From a virus, in the IMG/VR virus record IMGVR_UViG_3300042317_000174, positions 1 through 30,555 of that record: a stretch of 30,555 nt of DNA; one strand, written 5' to 3'. The position numbers and the translations under genes were made by a program. Numbering within the stretch: position 1 is the first letter of the stretch; each line of letters starts with the position of its first letter. Under the pieces are notes generated by a model. The model saw only the letters and a list, made by a program, of their open reading frames with translations, was not told the origin of the DNA and ran no database searches. Of this stretch, positions 5,417 through 15,016 are shown piece by piece.

Positions 5417-5954
5417 CAAGTACGTAAGCGAAAACTACGAAGAAGTAAGGGCCTACGCTAATTACTTTTTAACGCGTTACGTCAATAGCAAAAAGCTGGC
5501 TTGCTCAATGCTGAACGCCGACACGTGTATAAACAACGCTTATTTGCACGTTTTGACTATTGACACCGAAAAGACGGACGAAAATAGCGTAAAAAGCTAC
5601 CTACTAAACACAATCAAATACCAAATAATTTGGAATACGTCTTTAAGCCATAAACAAGACGACATAAATAGCCAAGTCCCCGACCTACTAGACGAACCTG
5701 ACAACGACGAAGTCTTAGACAAGATCCAAATTGAAAACGTTTACAACTTTCGCAAGTGGTGTATTCAAAAATACAGGTCGGAAATAGTCGACCCTGTGGA
5801 AAAACGAATAGCACAAGTCTATTTTGACGACAAAAAGCAAACGGCCGAAGCTATGGCAGAATATTTTAACGTTAGTCGAACGTCTGCCCATTACATGATC
5901 AGGGACTTAAAACAAAAAATAAGAAAAATTCAATATTGTTATGAGCGCTTATAA
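5382..5954 (+). CDS. Sigma-factor-like transcription protein
   Basis: About 190 residues when started at ATG 5382; an ATG at 5334 would add 16 residues but overlap the previous gene by 83 bases. The N-terminal half ('VRAYANYFLTRYV', 'INNAYLHVLTID', 'SVKSYLLNTIKYQIIWNTS') follows sigma-70 region-2 helices. After an acidic linker, 'RIAQVYFDDKKQTAEAMAEYFNVSRTSA' and 'IRDLKQKIRKI' form a region-4-like HTH. It resembles divergent phage ECF-type sigma proteins and sits just ahead of the late genes, so control of late transcription is a reasonable inference. Some similar proteins are only HTH regulators. Confidence 0.65.
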   Translation: MSSYNGLKRTLDKYVSENYEEVRAYANYFLTRYVNSKKLACSMLNADTCINNAYLHVLTIDTEKTDENSVKSYLLNTIKYQIIWNTSLSHKQDDINSQVPDLLDEPDNDEVLDKIQIENVYNFRKWCIQKYRSEIVDPVEKRIAQVYFDDKKQTAEAMAEYFNVSRTSAHYMIRDLKQKIRKIQYCYERL

Positions 5955-6114
5955 ACTATTTTACGCAGTTGCTACCCTTGCTTTCTTAGCTATGGGCGTA
6001 GCTTTAACTTACGAAGGCCAAACGGCCTATTTGCAAATCTTAGGCGTTGGGATATGCGCTTACATTATTGGTCGCTTTGACGAAGAACTAAACAAGAAAC
6101 AAGATGAAAATTAA
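5941..6114 (+). CDS. 57-residue two-helix membrane protein
   Basis: A short ORF encoding two hydrophobic segments ('FYAVATLAFLAMGVALTY' and 'YLQILGVGICAYIIG') separated by a short polar turn, then a charged tail. It overlaps the sigma-like stop by 14 bases and the next start by 11. Its ATG is preceded by CAATATTGTT, a variant of the recurring late-gene start context. Function unknown. Confidence 0.6.
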   Translation: MSAYKLFYAVATLAFLAMGVALTYEGQTAYLQILGVGICAYIIGRFDEELNKKQDEN

Positions 6115-6391
6115 AGACGAATACAAAGGGAAAACCATAGTAACCTACGACTCGGTTCTAGGACAACGTAAAATCGAAGTCGACAAAATCGACCCCGCAC
6201 GTTTTACGTATTACAATACCATAGGCTTAGGCTACTTATTCGAGAAATCGACTATTGCTTACACGGGAATAGACCACGAAACGGCGCAGTCGGACGCAGT
6301 AGAAGAACCTAAGGCGGTCGAACCAACCGAAACACGTAAGAAACCAGCTACAAAAACACGTAAACGCAAAAGCAATGCCGCAACCAATTAA
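6104..6391 (+). CDS. Hypothetical protein with basic C-terminal tail
   Basis: A 95-residue protein. The first 60 residues look like a small beta domain ('GKTIVTYDSVLGQRKIEVDKI'). An Ala/Glu/Pro linker follows, then a Lys/Arg tail ('KKPATKTRKRKSN') suited to nucleic-acid contact. It lies four genes upstream of small terminase. Similar short proteins occur ahead of terminase in Bacteroidota phages; role unknown. Confidence 0.55.
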   Translation: MKIKDEYKGKTIVTYDSVLGQRKIEVDKIDPARFTYYNTIGLGYLFEKSTIAYTGIDHETAQSDAVEEPKAVEPTETRKKPATKTRKRKSNAATN

Positions 6392-6551
6392 AGGGGAGAA
6401 GAAAGAAACGTTTATTCAGCGTTGCATGGCCGACGAAGAAAGCGTAAACTCGTTCCCTAAAGAAGACCAACGCTATGCCGTATGCCAAAGAGTTTGGGAA
6501 ACACACGCCCGCGAAGCAATGACCGCATACGTTAAGAGCCTCAAAAAATGA
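6375..6551 (+). CDS. 58-residue protein with RCM...AVCxxxW motif
   Basis: Short ORF with 'KGEKKETFIQRCMADEE' then 'EDQRYAVCQRVWE'. This is a recognisable small phage module (KGE-x-x-x-FI-x-RCM … QR-x-AVC-x-x-x-W), also found fused to head-morphogenesis or portal proteins in other phages. It overlaps the previous gene by 17 bases, and its stop overlaps the next ATG (ATGA at 6548), which supports the frame. A head-assembly link is inferred from family context only. Confidence 0.6.
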   Translation: MPQPIKGEKKETFIQRCMADEESVNSFPKEDQRYAVCQRVWETHAREAMTAYVKSLKK

Positions 6552-6742
6552 AATACGCAGTCGTAGACATGGGTAAAAACATGGCCGCTTATTGTAAAGC
6601 AATACAAGACCAGCTAGAACGCGACGGGGTGCATTATGTTTTGTACTTGACAGACCAAGAAGGCTTGCTTTGTATTGAGTTTGTAAGCGAAGACGACTTT
6701 TTAGACCACTTTAAAAACACGAAAAAAAATGGGAAAGCATAA
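6548..6742 (+). CDS. Hypothetical small protein
   Basis: A 64-residue alpha/beta protein ('MKYAVVDMGKNMAAYCK', 'HYVLYLTDQEGLLCIEFV'). Started by ATGA coupling to the upstream gene and overlapping small terminase by 14 bases. No motif recognised. Confidence 0.55.
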   Translation: MKYAVVDMGKNMAAYCKAIQDQLERDGVHYVLYLTDQEGLLCIEFVSEDDFLDHFKNTKKNGKA

Positions 6743-7160
6743 GTACATAGAAACCCCAGAAAAGCTCCTACAAATGTTCGAAGCCTATAAGGAAAAAGTA
6801 CACTCAAACCCAAGAGTAATAGACAAAGCCCTACAAAGCGGAAAGGTAGTTCAAGAAAAACTAAGAGTCCCGTTAACCTACGAAGGGTTCGAGGTATTCG
6901 GGTACGAACAAGGCGTAACAATTGACCATTACTTTAGAAATACGAATGGGGCGTACGAAGATTATTGCGGGGTCTGCCAACGTATAAAGCGGGAAATCCG
7001 ACAAGACCAAATCGAAGGCGGCATGGTTGGGCAATACAACCCGTCAATTACTCAAAGGCTAAACAACCTCACCGAAAAGACGGACGTAACAAGCAACGGC
7101 GAAAACATAAACGAAATCAAAATAAGCATTATTAGACCCGACACGAAAGGACTAGAGTAA
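6729..7160 (+). CDS. terS: Terminase small subunit (putative)
   Basis: A 143-residue protein immediately upstream of and overlapping the large terminase start by one base. It begins 'MGKHKYIETPEKLLQMFEAYKEKV', has an HTH-like centre ('LTYEGFEVFGYEQGVTIDHYF') and a conserved segment 'EGGMVGQYNPSITQRLNNL' followed by 'TEKTDV', typical of small terminases from Bacteroidota phages. The expected role is recognising phage DNA and loading the large subunit for packaging. The call rests on position and this segment. Confidence 0.82.
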   Translation: MGKHKYIETPEKLLQMFEAYKEKVHSNPRVIDKALQSGKVVQEKLRVPLTYEGFEVFGYEQGVTIDHYFRNTNGAYEDYCGVCQRIKREIRQDQIEGGMVGQYNPSITQRLNNLTEKTDVTSNGENINEIKISIIRPDTKGLE

Positions 7161-8311
7161 TGGATTTACAATCGACCATAGTCTTCGAACGTAATTACGA
7201 CGCGCTTTACAACAACGAGGCGCGTTTTATCATTAACGAGGGTGGCTCGCGTTCAAGTAAGACGTATTCGCTTTGTCAATTGATCCTAGTCTATTGCCTA
7301 CAAAACAAAGGCGTGGTCGTTTCTATTATTCGTAAGACATTCCCAGCGCTTAGGGCAACGGCAATGCGCGACTTTTTCGAAGTTCTTAAAGAGTCGGGTA
7401 TTTACGACAAGTCTAGCCACAATATGAGCGAACACATATACACCTTTAGCAATGGCTCAATGGTTGAGTTCTTTAGCGTCGACGACGAACAAAAGATTCG
7501 AGGGCGTAAGCGCTCCCTAGCTTGGTGCAATGAGGCTAACGAACTATTCTACGACGACTTCACGCAGTTAAATATGCGTACCGAATCAAAGCTAATCTTT
7601 GACTACAACCCCAGCGACTCGACAAGCTGGCTTTACGACCTACCAAAAAACGAAAGCGTATTAATCAAATCCACATACAAAGACAACCCGTTTTTACCCG
7701 ACTCAATCAAACGCCAAATAGAAGACCTCAAACGAACCGACGAAGCCCTTTATCAAATTTACGCGCTAGGGGAAAAGGCCATAAGCAAAAGCAACATTTA
7801 CTCAAACTGGACTTTCTTACCTCACAGGCCCTCACGCTTTACGCAATTTGTTTACGGGTGTGACTTTGGTTACAACCACCCAACGGCGTTAGTGCGCGTC
7901 TATTGGCACGAAAAAGACATTTTTATAGAGCCAGTCATTTACGAAAGCTACCTAACCACTTCGAACCTAATTGACCGCCTAGCTGACCTAAACATCGAAA
8001 AGGAAACGGAAATAATAGCCGACTACGCTCGACCTGAAATCATTGCCGAAATGAACAACGCAGGGTTTAACGTCTTAAACGCGAACAAGTCCGTAAAGAA
8101 AGGCATCGACAACATTAAAACCTTCGGGGTCTTTTGTCTTGAAAACGAACACTTAAAGAAAGAATACCAGAATTACAAGTGGAAAAAAATGGGCGACCAA
8201 ATCTTAGACGAACCAGTTAAGCTTTACGACGACGCAATGGACGCGACTAGATACGCAACGACCTACATAAAAGAACAATACTTTACCGACGACGCCTACT
8301 TTGCTTTCTAA
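7160..8311 (+). CDS. terL: Terminase large subunit, PBSX type
   Basis: A 383-residue DNA-packaging motor, a little shorter than the usual 400-550. ATPase domain: Walker A 'GGSRSSKT' (28-35), arginine-rich 'RKTFPALRATAMR', Walker B with catalytic Glu 'LAWCNEAN' (120-127), coupling motif 'FDYNPS' (147-152). Nuclease domain, RNase H-like: 'GCDFGYNHPTALVRV' (D235), 'IIADYARPE' (D288) and 'LYDDAMDATRYA' (D357/D358, D361). All key acidic residues are present, so it should translocate and cut DNA. Unlike most siphophages, the next genes encode tail-type proteins, not portal. Confidence 0.95.
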   Translation: MDLQSTIVFERNYDALYNNEARFIINEGGSRSSKTYSLCQLILVYCLQNKGVVVSIIRKTFPALRATAMRDFFEVLKESGIYDKSSHNMSEHIYTFSNGSMVEFFSVDDEQKIRGRKRSLAWCNEANELFYDDFTQLNMRTESKLIFDYNPSDSTSWLYDLPKNESVLIKSTYKDNPFLPDSIKRQIEDLKRTDEALYQIYALGEKAISKSNIYSNWTFLPHRPSRFTQFVYGCDFGYNHPTALVRVYWHEKDIFIEPVIYESYLTTSNLIDRLADLNIEKETEIIADYARPEIIAEMNNAGFNVLNANKSVKKGIDNIKTFGVFCLENEHLKKEYQNYKWKKMGDQILDEPVKLYDDAMDATRYATTYIKEQYFTDDAYFAF

Positions 8312-8339
8312 TTAAAGACGGGCGCAAATTAATATAGTT

Positions 8340-9809
8340 ATGGCACAAACAATAATAGCACAACCCCAAAGCTTTACACCCGCTTACAACCCCGTAAAGT
8401 TTTTAGTCGACTCGACTAACAAGAACCTCAACGGCTTCAAGTACATTTTCGACGTATACAACGGCGCGACTCTAATCGGACGCTTCAAGATCTTACCTAC
8501 CTACGGAACGGGTTACGGCGAACTTGACCTATCTAAGTTCCTTAGTTCTTACGTTAGTTGGGATTTCCAACCTACGATAACGACGGACTACGACGCGGCA
8601 AATAGCTACTATCCTTTCACGTTAAAGACGGGCGAAGAATACCTAGCGCAGTTCAATTACACCTCAGCCCTTACCAATTCAGGTGGCTTTGTTCGAGTGA
8701 ACGTTTCAAACACGTTTGCAATAGGCGACCAAATAAACATAGCGCAAGCGGACGGCGGTACGGCTAACCCGTTACTCGAAGGCTTACATTCGGTTACCAA
8801 CTCTAGCGCTACATGGTTTGAAGTTAACGTGGCATGGTCTAGCGTTACCGATGCAAACATAGACGGCTCGGTTACCTACGCGGACAACCGCAAAGTAGTA
8901 ACGTACGACATAACTACTTTCTCGACTAAGAACGTTTTTAACGGGGCTAGACGCTTTATTGAGTTCCCAACGTACGACCAAAACACGTACAACCCTAACG
9001 GCATTACAAAGCTTTGGCTTACAAACCAACCTCAAACGGAATTTAGCGCAACCATAGGCCAGGACCTTTGGCTTAACATTCGAGGCCGAATAGGTAAGAA
9101 AATAGTCTTTGAAAACTCGAACGGAGACATTCTTTATAAATTCCTTACAAACAATACGACAATCGAAGGCGTAGCAGTAGGCCCTAATAACGCGGGAATA
9201 CTTACGGCGGGCGTTGGTACGTTACCGCTAATTAAACCCGACACAACCTATTACGAATTTTGGTACGACGACTCTGGGCAAAGTTCCGTAAAATACCGCG
9301 TCAATTTAGACCGACGCGTACAAATTAACGAATACCACCTTTGCTTTTTGGATCGCATGGGTTCATGGTCAAGCTTTGCGTTTCAGCTTAAGTCCTACGA
9401 ACGTGGCGAAGTACAACGCGACGAATACAATAAAGACGTACAAGGCTACGTAAGCGGTGGCGAATGGAATTATAACTACGAAGAGTTTGGGTTTAGTACG
9501 TTCAACATAAACGTCGTAAAGACGCTAGAATTAAATAGCAACTGGATGACTGAAAACATGGCTACCTATTTCGAAGAGTTGGTAACTAGCCCGCAAGTAT
9601 TCTTTAAGCTTGTCACTTACCTAACAACCGAAGACGGCGTGCCAGTAATAGACGAAAACGGATGCCCTGTGCGCGTACCTGAGTCAACAAATTACCTACC
9701 CGTAATTGTAACAAACAACTCTTACGAAGTCTTTAAGCAACGTAACAAGAACCTAATCAAACAAAGCCTAGTTGTTAAGCTAGCAAATAACGACGCAATC
9801 AATGGTTAA
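8340..9809 (+). CDS. Putative tail/baseplate-associated structural protein
   Basis: A 489-residue beta-rich, Thr/Asn/Tyr-rich protein with no enzymatic motif. It starts 'MAQTIIAQPQSFTPAYNPVKF', a form of opening that I associate with a large structural protein of Bacteroidota phages. It lies between terminase and tape measure and overlaps the next gene by eight bases, which supports a tail-tip or fibre role by position only. The start has the context TAATATAGTT-ATG shared by six late genes. Confidence 0.5.
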   Translation: MAQTIIAQPQSFTPAYNPVKFLVDSTNKNLNGFKYIFDVYNGATLIGRFKILPTYGTGYGELDLSKFLSSYVSWDFQPTITTDYDAANSYYPFTLKTGEEYLAQFNYTSALTNSGGFVRVNVSNTFAIGDQINIAQADGGTANPLLEGLHSVTNSSATWFEVNVAWSSVTDANIDGSVTYADNRKVVTYDITTFSTKNVFNGARRFIEFPTYDQNTYNPNGITKLWLTNQPQTEFSATIGQDLWLNIRGRIGKKIVFENSNGDILYKFLTNNTTIEGVAVGPNNAGILTAGVGTLPLIKPDTTYYEFWYDDSGQSSVKYRVNLDRRVQINEYHLCFLDRMGSWSSFAFQLKSYERGEVQRDEYNKDVQGYVSGGEWNYNYEEFGFSTFNINVVKTLELNSNWMTENMATYFEELVTSPQVFFKLVTYLTTEDGVPVIDENGCPVRVPESTNYLPVIVTNNSYEVFKQRNKNLIKQSLVVKLANNDAING

Positions 9810-12507
9810 AATAATTCTAGACACGGGCGTTCTAGACGTGCGCCAAGACGTTAGCTTTCCGCTTACCTTTTCCGTTGGTGAAATTAGAGACATAACCAAA
9901 CGAACGGGGACATTCTCAAAGACCATTGTCTTAGCGGGAACGGACAACAACAACCAACTTCTTAACCACTATTACGACGTCAATATAGACGCGGGTACGT
10001 TTGACGTTTCGCAATTGACGTATTGCCAAGTTACGCAGAACGACGTGGTAATCATGGAGAACGCCGTCTTACAATTGATTTCAGTAAACAAGTCTCAACT
10101 TACGGACGCGCACGAACAAATAGTTAACTACGAGGTATTGATCAAAGACACAAAGGCGGAACTATTCACGGCCATAACAAACGCAGAACTTACCGACCTA
10201 GACTTTAGCGACCTCAACCATTTTAGCAACTCTACGTCGATTATTGCAAGCTTCGGATTTACGCAAGCCAACGGCTATAAATACGTCTTACCTTACGACA
10301 CGGACGCCCTTTATAACGTGCGCCAAATTAAGCCCGCTATTTACGCGAAGACTTATTTCGACCGCATCTTTGCCAATGCAGGTTTTACCTACACGTGGAC
10401 GGACTTACAAAACGCTAGGTTCGATAAATTGCTAATTCCTTACAACGGCGACGAAAACCAAATAGACTGGACGGACTATAAAGTTCTAGCAGAAAACACT
10501 TATACAACTACCAATGCGCAACCTGCAACGGGTTCATTTATTCCGTTTTGGGAACAACTAGACAACTGGACTGAAATCTTAGACACGCAAGGTATCTTTG
10601 ACCCAGTAACGGGCGAGTACACCGCACCGACGGACGTAGACCCAGCGGCTTCGCAGTCTTACGAATTTAAGTTTAATATTACCTATAATATTGTTTTCAA
10701 CAACACGGGGGCAAACCCAGTAAGGCCAGTTTTTTATAATACAACTCTAGGGGCTTACGCGCCAATACCGCGCTTTTTTTACCCATACCTAAGAGCTACA
10801 AACATTACGGGCAGCATAGCCAATTTAACGCCTATTTTAATAGATAGCTACATACCTAGCGGCACAACAATTTACGGCGCTTACGCAAACGTTGGTGTAA
10901 CAACGCCCAGTGGTTACATTACGGCGGGCGACCTTCTAAAGATTAGAGCGGGTATTTCGTCACAAATGCAAAACAACTTGCATTATTGGCGAACTGCTGG
11001 GGGTGTCAATACGCGTGTAGACATTAACATAGACATTACGGATATTAAATTAGAAATAATACCGAATAGTAATACCCAACCAATAGGCGGGTTCGTTACC
11101 ATGAACCAATACGTTCCTGTAAAGATTAAGCAAAGCGACTTTGTTAAGTCCGTCTTTCAAATGTACAACCTATTCGTTGACGTAGACCCAAACCAACCTA
11201 ACAATATAATCTTAACGCACCGCGACGAATATTACGACAACGGCGCGCAGAAAGACTGGACTTATAAACTAGCAAAAGACCGCGAACAAAACTTAGAGTT
11301 CCTACCCGACGTTTCAAACAAGCGCCTTATCTTAACCTACAAACAAGATAACGACACGCCGAACACGTTGTATTTTGAAGCTACCCGCGAAATATACGGA
11401 CAACAAGAATACATTTTTAACTCGGAGTATGTTAAAGACGTAGACACGAAAGAACTAATCTTTAGCCCTACGCCAATAGCCCAAACGACATTCGGTGCGG
11501 TTGTGCCAATGATTGACGGACAAGCCCCGAAGACGAACATAAGAATACTTTACGACGGCGGAGAGCAATCTTGCGGATCTTACGACATAATCGACGGGGG
11601 CCTTACAGGAACTTACGGGGTAACTACTTACCCAGCTATTACACACTTTGACGACGCGCTAACGCCTAGCTTTGACATTAACTTCGGAACGTGCGACTTC
11701 TACTATTACAACCCTCAAACGTTAACCAATAACACGCTTTATAACCTGTATTGGCGTCGTACTATTAACCAAATTAACGAGGGTAAAATGTTAACCGCGT
11801 TTTTCAAGTTGACGGAAAACGACATTCACGGCTTAAAGCTTAGCGACAAAATCCGAATTGATAATTCTTGGTGGAATATTAACCGCGTAATTGATTACAA
11901 CGCAAACACGGAAGGCTTAACAAAGGTTGAACTTATAAGCGCGGATAGCGAACTAGAATTAGCGCCTTTCATTTCAAACACGGGCAACCCTACACCTAGC
12001 CCAACTACTGAGGCTGCGTTGGATTCCGTTCTTAGGTCGTCTACTATTTCGGGTAACGTAATTCTTGAAGGCGCGCAGGTTTCGGTTTACGGACGCGGTA
12101 ACACCATAGCGCAAGGCGTTCGAGGTATTGTAATCGGCAACGGACAAACTCTAGACGAAGACGGAATAATTACGCCAAGAATAAACGGCGCAGCGGCTCA
12201 AACTTCTACTTACGTTGTAAACCTTACCCAAGTAGGAACTAACGCCCCTACGGCTATTGAATTAAGCAATAACATAGGCCCAGTAACTTGGACTCGAACT
12301 TTAAAAGGTCAATACTTAGGAACACCTACAAGCCCTTTCGAGGCTTTGTATACTTTTGTAATGATTAATAGTAACGAGCATGACCACTTATGTAGCGCCT
12401 TTATAAATACAGACGGGGATATAGTCGTAAAAACCACAAACACCCAGAACCACCAACACGAAGACGACATACTAAATAACACAACCCTAGAAATAAGAAT
12501 TTACTAG
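9802..12507 (+). CDS. Large putative tail-tip/receptor-binding structural protein
   Basis: A 901-residue beta-rich protein. The N-terminus ('SFPLTFSVGEIRDITKRTGTFSKT') resembles the N-terminal module of large tail proteins in Bacteroidota phages. The middle is Asn/Thr/Tyr-rich. The C-terminal part, after residue about 735, has a hexapeptide-like 'GNTIAQGVRGIVIGNGQTL' pattern and a His-rich 'NQHHEDD'-like segment ('TTNTQNHQHEDD'), reminiscent of fibre or beta-helix tips. It lies directly upstream of the tape measure, where tail-tip genes could be expected. A baseplate or adhesion role is inferred; no catalytic site seen. Confidence 0.5.
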   Translation: MVKIILDTGVLDVRQDVSFPLTFSVGEIRDITKRTGTFSKTIVLAGTDNNNQLLNHYYDVNIDAGTFDVSQLTYCQVTQNDVVIMENAVLQLISVNKSQLTDAHEQIVNYEVLIKDTKAELFTAITNAELTDLDFSDLNHFSNSTSIIASFGFTQANGYKYVLPYDTDALYNVRQIKPAIYAKTYFDRIFANAGFTYTWTDLQNARFDKLLIPYNGDENQIDWTDYKVLAENTYTTTNAQPATGSFIPFWEQLDNWTEILDTQGIFDPVTGEYTAPTDVDPAASQSYEFKFNITYNIVFNNTGANPVRPVFYNTTLGAYAPIPRFFYPYLRATNITGSIANLTPILIDSYIPSGTTIYGAYANVGVTTPSGYITAGDLLKIRAGISSQMQNNLHYWRTAGGVNTRVDINIDITDIKLEIIPNSNTQPIGGFVTMNQYVPVKIKQSDFVKSVFQMYNLFVDVDPNQPNNIILTHRDEYYDNGAQKDWTYKLAKDREQNLEFLPDVSNKRLILTYKQDNDTPNTLYFEATREIYGQQEYIFNSEYVKDVDTKELIFSPTPIAQTTFGAVVPMIDGQAPKTNIRILYDGGEQSCGSYDIIDGGLTGTYGVTTYPAITHFDDALTPSFDINFGTCDFYYYNPQTLTNNTLYNLYWRRTINQINEGKMLTAFFKLTENDIHGLKLSDKIRIDNSWWNINRVIDYNANTEGLTKVELISADSELELAPFISNTGNPTPSPTTEAALDSVLRSSTISGNVILEGAQVSVYGRGNTIAQGVRGIVIGNGQTLDEDGIITPRINGAAAQTSTYVVNLTQVGTNAPTAIELSNNIGPVTWTRTLKGQYLGTPTSPFEALYTFVMINSNEHDHLCSAFINTDGDIVVKTTNTQNHQHEDDILNNTTLEIRIY

Positions 12508-12510
12508 CCT

Positions 12511-12523
12511 TAATATTGTTATG
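12511..12523 (+). promoter_or_regulatory. Recurring late-gene start element (best example)
   Basis: TAATATTGTTATG ends in the tape-measure start codon. The same ten bases precede the ATGs at 15017 and 21089. One-base variants precede those at 5941 (CAATATTGTT), 8340 (TAATATAGTT) and 18465 (TAATATGGTT), always touching the ATG. The fixed distance suggests a translation-initiation signal or a leaderless -7-like element. Confidence 0.6.
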
Positions 12524-14557
12524 AACGAAGTACAAATTCCTTTAAAACTTACGGGTATTGGCTCAATGAAAGCCGAGCTACGAAGCCTAAAAGCTGAAAT
12601 AGCCGCCGCCACCGACCCGAAACAAATGGAAATGCTCGCCCAAAAAGCGGGTGAACTTTCCGACCGAATAAAAGACGCAAACGACGCGGTCAATGTCTTT
12701 GCTTCGGGTTCTAAGTTCGAACAAATTAGCAACTCATTTGGCGGTATTCGAGACTCTTTGATGTCTTTGGACTTTGAAGAAGCAAGCCAAAAGTCGCAAG
12801 TCTTCGCGAACAACTTAGGTAAGATTGGTAAAGCGGACATTTCTACGGCAATTAAAGGCATTACAGGGACTATTAAAACACTGGGCGGGGCTTTCGTTAA
12901 GCTAGGCGTTCAAATACTCGCAAATCCAATATTTCTACTTGCCGCCGTTATTGTGGCCATAGTTGTGGCAATTGGTTCGTTCCTAAAAAAGATAGGTGTA
13001 CTCGATAAAATTTTCAACGCTATTAACGCAGCGCTTAAACCATTGATCGAAGGATTTAAACAACTTACGGAATGGTTGGGATTAAGTACGGCTGCATCGG
13101 ATGACGCGGCGGAAAAGGTCAAAGCGAATAACGAAAAAATAATAGCTTCGTCTAAAGAAAGGGCCGAAGAACAAAGCAAAGGAATAGAGCAAGAAATTCA
13201 GCTTGCTCAATCCTTAGGAAAAGAAACGACGGACTTAGAAATTGAAAAGACGAAAGTAACCGAACGTGAAGCTAAAAAACGTTTAAAGCAAACCGAAAAA
13301 GACCTTAAAGAATTAGGGGATAAGCGCGGTACTTTAGCCGAGCAAGAAAGAGCCAGACTTAAGAAACAACTTAAAGACGAAAACGCGCTAATAAAACAAG
13401 CGCAAATAGACCGCAAAGTTATTATAAACAAAGCCGCAAAAGAAGAAGCGGACGCGGCAAAAGTGCAAGCGGAAAAAGACGCAGAAGCGGCAAAGTCTAG
13501 GGCAGAGGCAGCGGCTAAAGCGTACAAAGAAGGCAAAACGGCTATTCAAAAAGAAATCGCAGCGGCTAATAAATTAGTCTCCGACTCGGGTAAAACACAA
13601 CAACAAAAAGAAGTAGACGACGCAACGGCAAAATATGACGCGCTAATTAAAGAAGCTAAGAAATATAAGCAAGATACAACGGCCTTAGAAACGGCTAAAA
13701 ATATTGAGGTTGCCGCAATTAATAAAACGTTTGCCGACCAAGAACTTGCTAGACAAAAAGAAGTGCAAAAAGGAATAAGCGACTTCTTAACTTCGGAAGC
13801 TTTGAGACAAGAAGCCATAGAGGAACAAATTTACCAAGCTGGCCTAAGCGACCAACAACGTGAACTCGAAGCGAATAAATACCACTACGAAAACCTAATA
13901 GCCGAAGCCGAAAGGTATGGTGTTGACGCAACTACATTGCTTCAAGAACAAAAAGAAAAAGAAGAAGAAATAAATAAAAGGTTTAGAGAAAAAGAAAAGC
14001 AAGACGCGCTAGACGCAATCGAACAAGCTAAGCAAGTACGCGACGCTAGAATACAAGCAATTGGGGACTACGCACAAAGCGCCCTTAACTTGACAAGCTT
14101 AGTAGTAAAAGACCAAAAGAAACTCGAACAAATAAACAAGGCCAGCGCTTTAATTCAAATAGGCATCGACACGGCTAAGGCTATTTCAGGACTTGTAGCG
14201 GCTTCACAACAAAACGTTTTAAACGGCGTTACGGGTGGTTTAGCGGGTGCGGCTCAGTTTGCTAGCGGTATCTTACAAATTACAACGAACATGGTTAAGG
14301 CTAAGCAATTACTTAGCAACCCTAGCGGGTCGGTTTCGGGATCTAGCAATACTTCGTCTTCGGATAGTTCTACAAGCGCTACGTCAATAGTTCCGCAGGT
14401 TAACCTATTCGGTCAAGGCAACGACTTAAACACGGCGGGACAAACTAAAAGCGTAAACGCTACGCCTAGTTTTGTAGTTCAAGCGGTTGTCAGCGAAACG
14501 GACATAACAAACACACAAACGAAAATCAATAAAATAAAACAAGGTTCGGAATTATGA
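12521..14557 (+). CDS. Tail tape measure protein
   Basis: A 678-residue protein with typical tape-measure composition: Ala/Lys/Glu-rich helices, a hydrophobic segment at about 134-155 ('NPIFLLAAVIVAIVVAIGSF'), long coiled-coil stretches from about 190 to 520, and a second Gly/Ala-rich hydrophobic region around 555-620. The Ser/Thr-rich end precedes a final helix. Tape-measure length scales with tail length at roughly 1.5 angstrom per residue, so a tail near 100 nm is expected, which fits a siphovirus. It overlaps the next gene (ATGA at 14554). Confidence 0.9.
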   Translation: MNEVQIPLKLTGIGSMKAELRSLKAEIAAATDPKQMEMLAQKAGELSDRIKDANDAVNVFASGSKFEQISNSFGGIRDSLMSLDFEEASQKSQVFANNLGKIGKADISTAIKGITGTIKTLGGAFVKLGVQILANPIFLLAAVIVAIVVAIGSFLKKIGVLDKIFNAINAALKPLIEGFKQLTEWLGLSTAASDDAAEKVKANNEKIIASSKERAEEQSKGIEQEIQLAQSLGKETTDLEIEKTKVTEREAKKRLKQTEKDLKELGDKRGTLAEQERARLKKQLKDENALIKQAQIDRKVIINKAAKEEADAAKVQAEKDAEAAKSRAEAAAKAYKEGKTAIQKEIAAANKLVSDSGKTQQQKEVDDATAKYDALIKEAKKYKQDTTALETAKNIEVAAINKTFADQELARQKEVQKGISDFLTSEALRQEAIEEQIYQAGLSDQQRELEANKYHYENLIAEAERYGVDATTLLQEQKEKEEEINKRFREKEKQDALDAIEQAKQVRDARIQAIGDYAQSALNLTSLVVKDQKKLEQINKASALIQIGIDTAKAISGLVAASQQNVLNGVTGGLAGAAQFASGILQITTNMVKAKQLLSNPSGSVSGSSNTSSSDSSTSATSIVPQVNLFGQGNDLNTAGQTKSVNATPSFVVQAVVSETDITNTQTKINKIKQGSEL

Positions 14558-15003
14558 CAAGTTACCAAGCACTTATAAACGAAATAACAACGTTTTACGA
14601 CAACCATATTCAAGTAAAAAAGGTAGGGTCGGACTTTAAAGAACAAATGTTTAACTTCGCCACTAAAGACGAAAAATACCCTATTGTTTACATAGTTCCC
14701 GTAACGGCGTTGGCCACCGAAAACACGAACGACTTTGTACTTGAAATTTATTGTTTCGATATTATCCAAAAAGACCGCGCGAATATTAACGTAATTCTAA
14801 GCGACTGCCAACAGATTTTATACGACTTGTATACGTACTTCATAAACTCGGACAACTATTCGTTTGACCTAGTAGACACCCCTACTTTCGAGCCGTTAAA
14901 TAACGACTTACTAGACTATGCAGCGGGTTGGGTAATGACCGCAACTTACGCCGTAAACAACTGGACAGACTGCGCCGTACCGCTTAAACAAGAACCAAAT
15001 TAA
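14554..15003 (+). CDS. Putative tail completion/minor tail protein
   Basis: A 149-residue alpha/beta protein starting 'MTSYQALINEITTFYDNH', with 'KYPIVYIVPVTA' and 'FVLEIYCFDII' strands and 'ILSDCQQILYDLYTYF' helix. This order resembles tail-terminator or neck proteins that cap the tail tube, and similar proteins sit next to the tape measure in Bacteroidota phages. Coupled to the tape measure by ATGA. The role is inferred from position and fold impression. Confidence 0.5.
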   Translation: MTSYQALINEITTFYDNHIQVKKVGSDFKEQMFNFATKDEKYPIVYIVPVTALATENTNDFVLEIYCFDIIQKDRANINVILSDCQQILYDLYTYFINSDNYSFDLVDTPTFEPLNNDLLDYAAGWVMTATYAVNNWTDCAVPLKQEPN

Positions 15004-15016
15004 TTTTAATATTGTT

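Noticed and set aside
12487-14769. Several minus-strand ORFs of 60-124 residues across the tape-measure gene
   Set aside because: They are complements of Ala/Lys/Glu-rich coiled-coil codons, giving Ser/Phe/Leu-rich products with no motifs.
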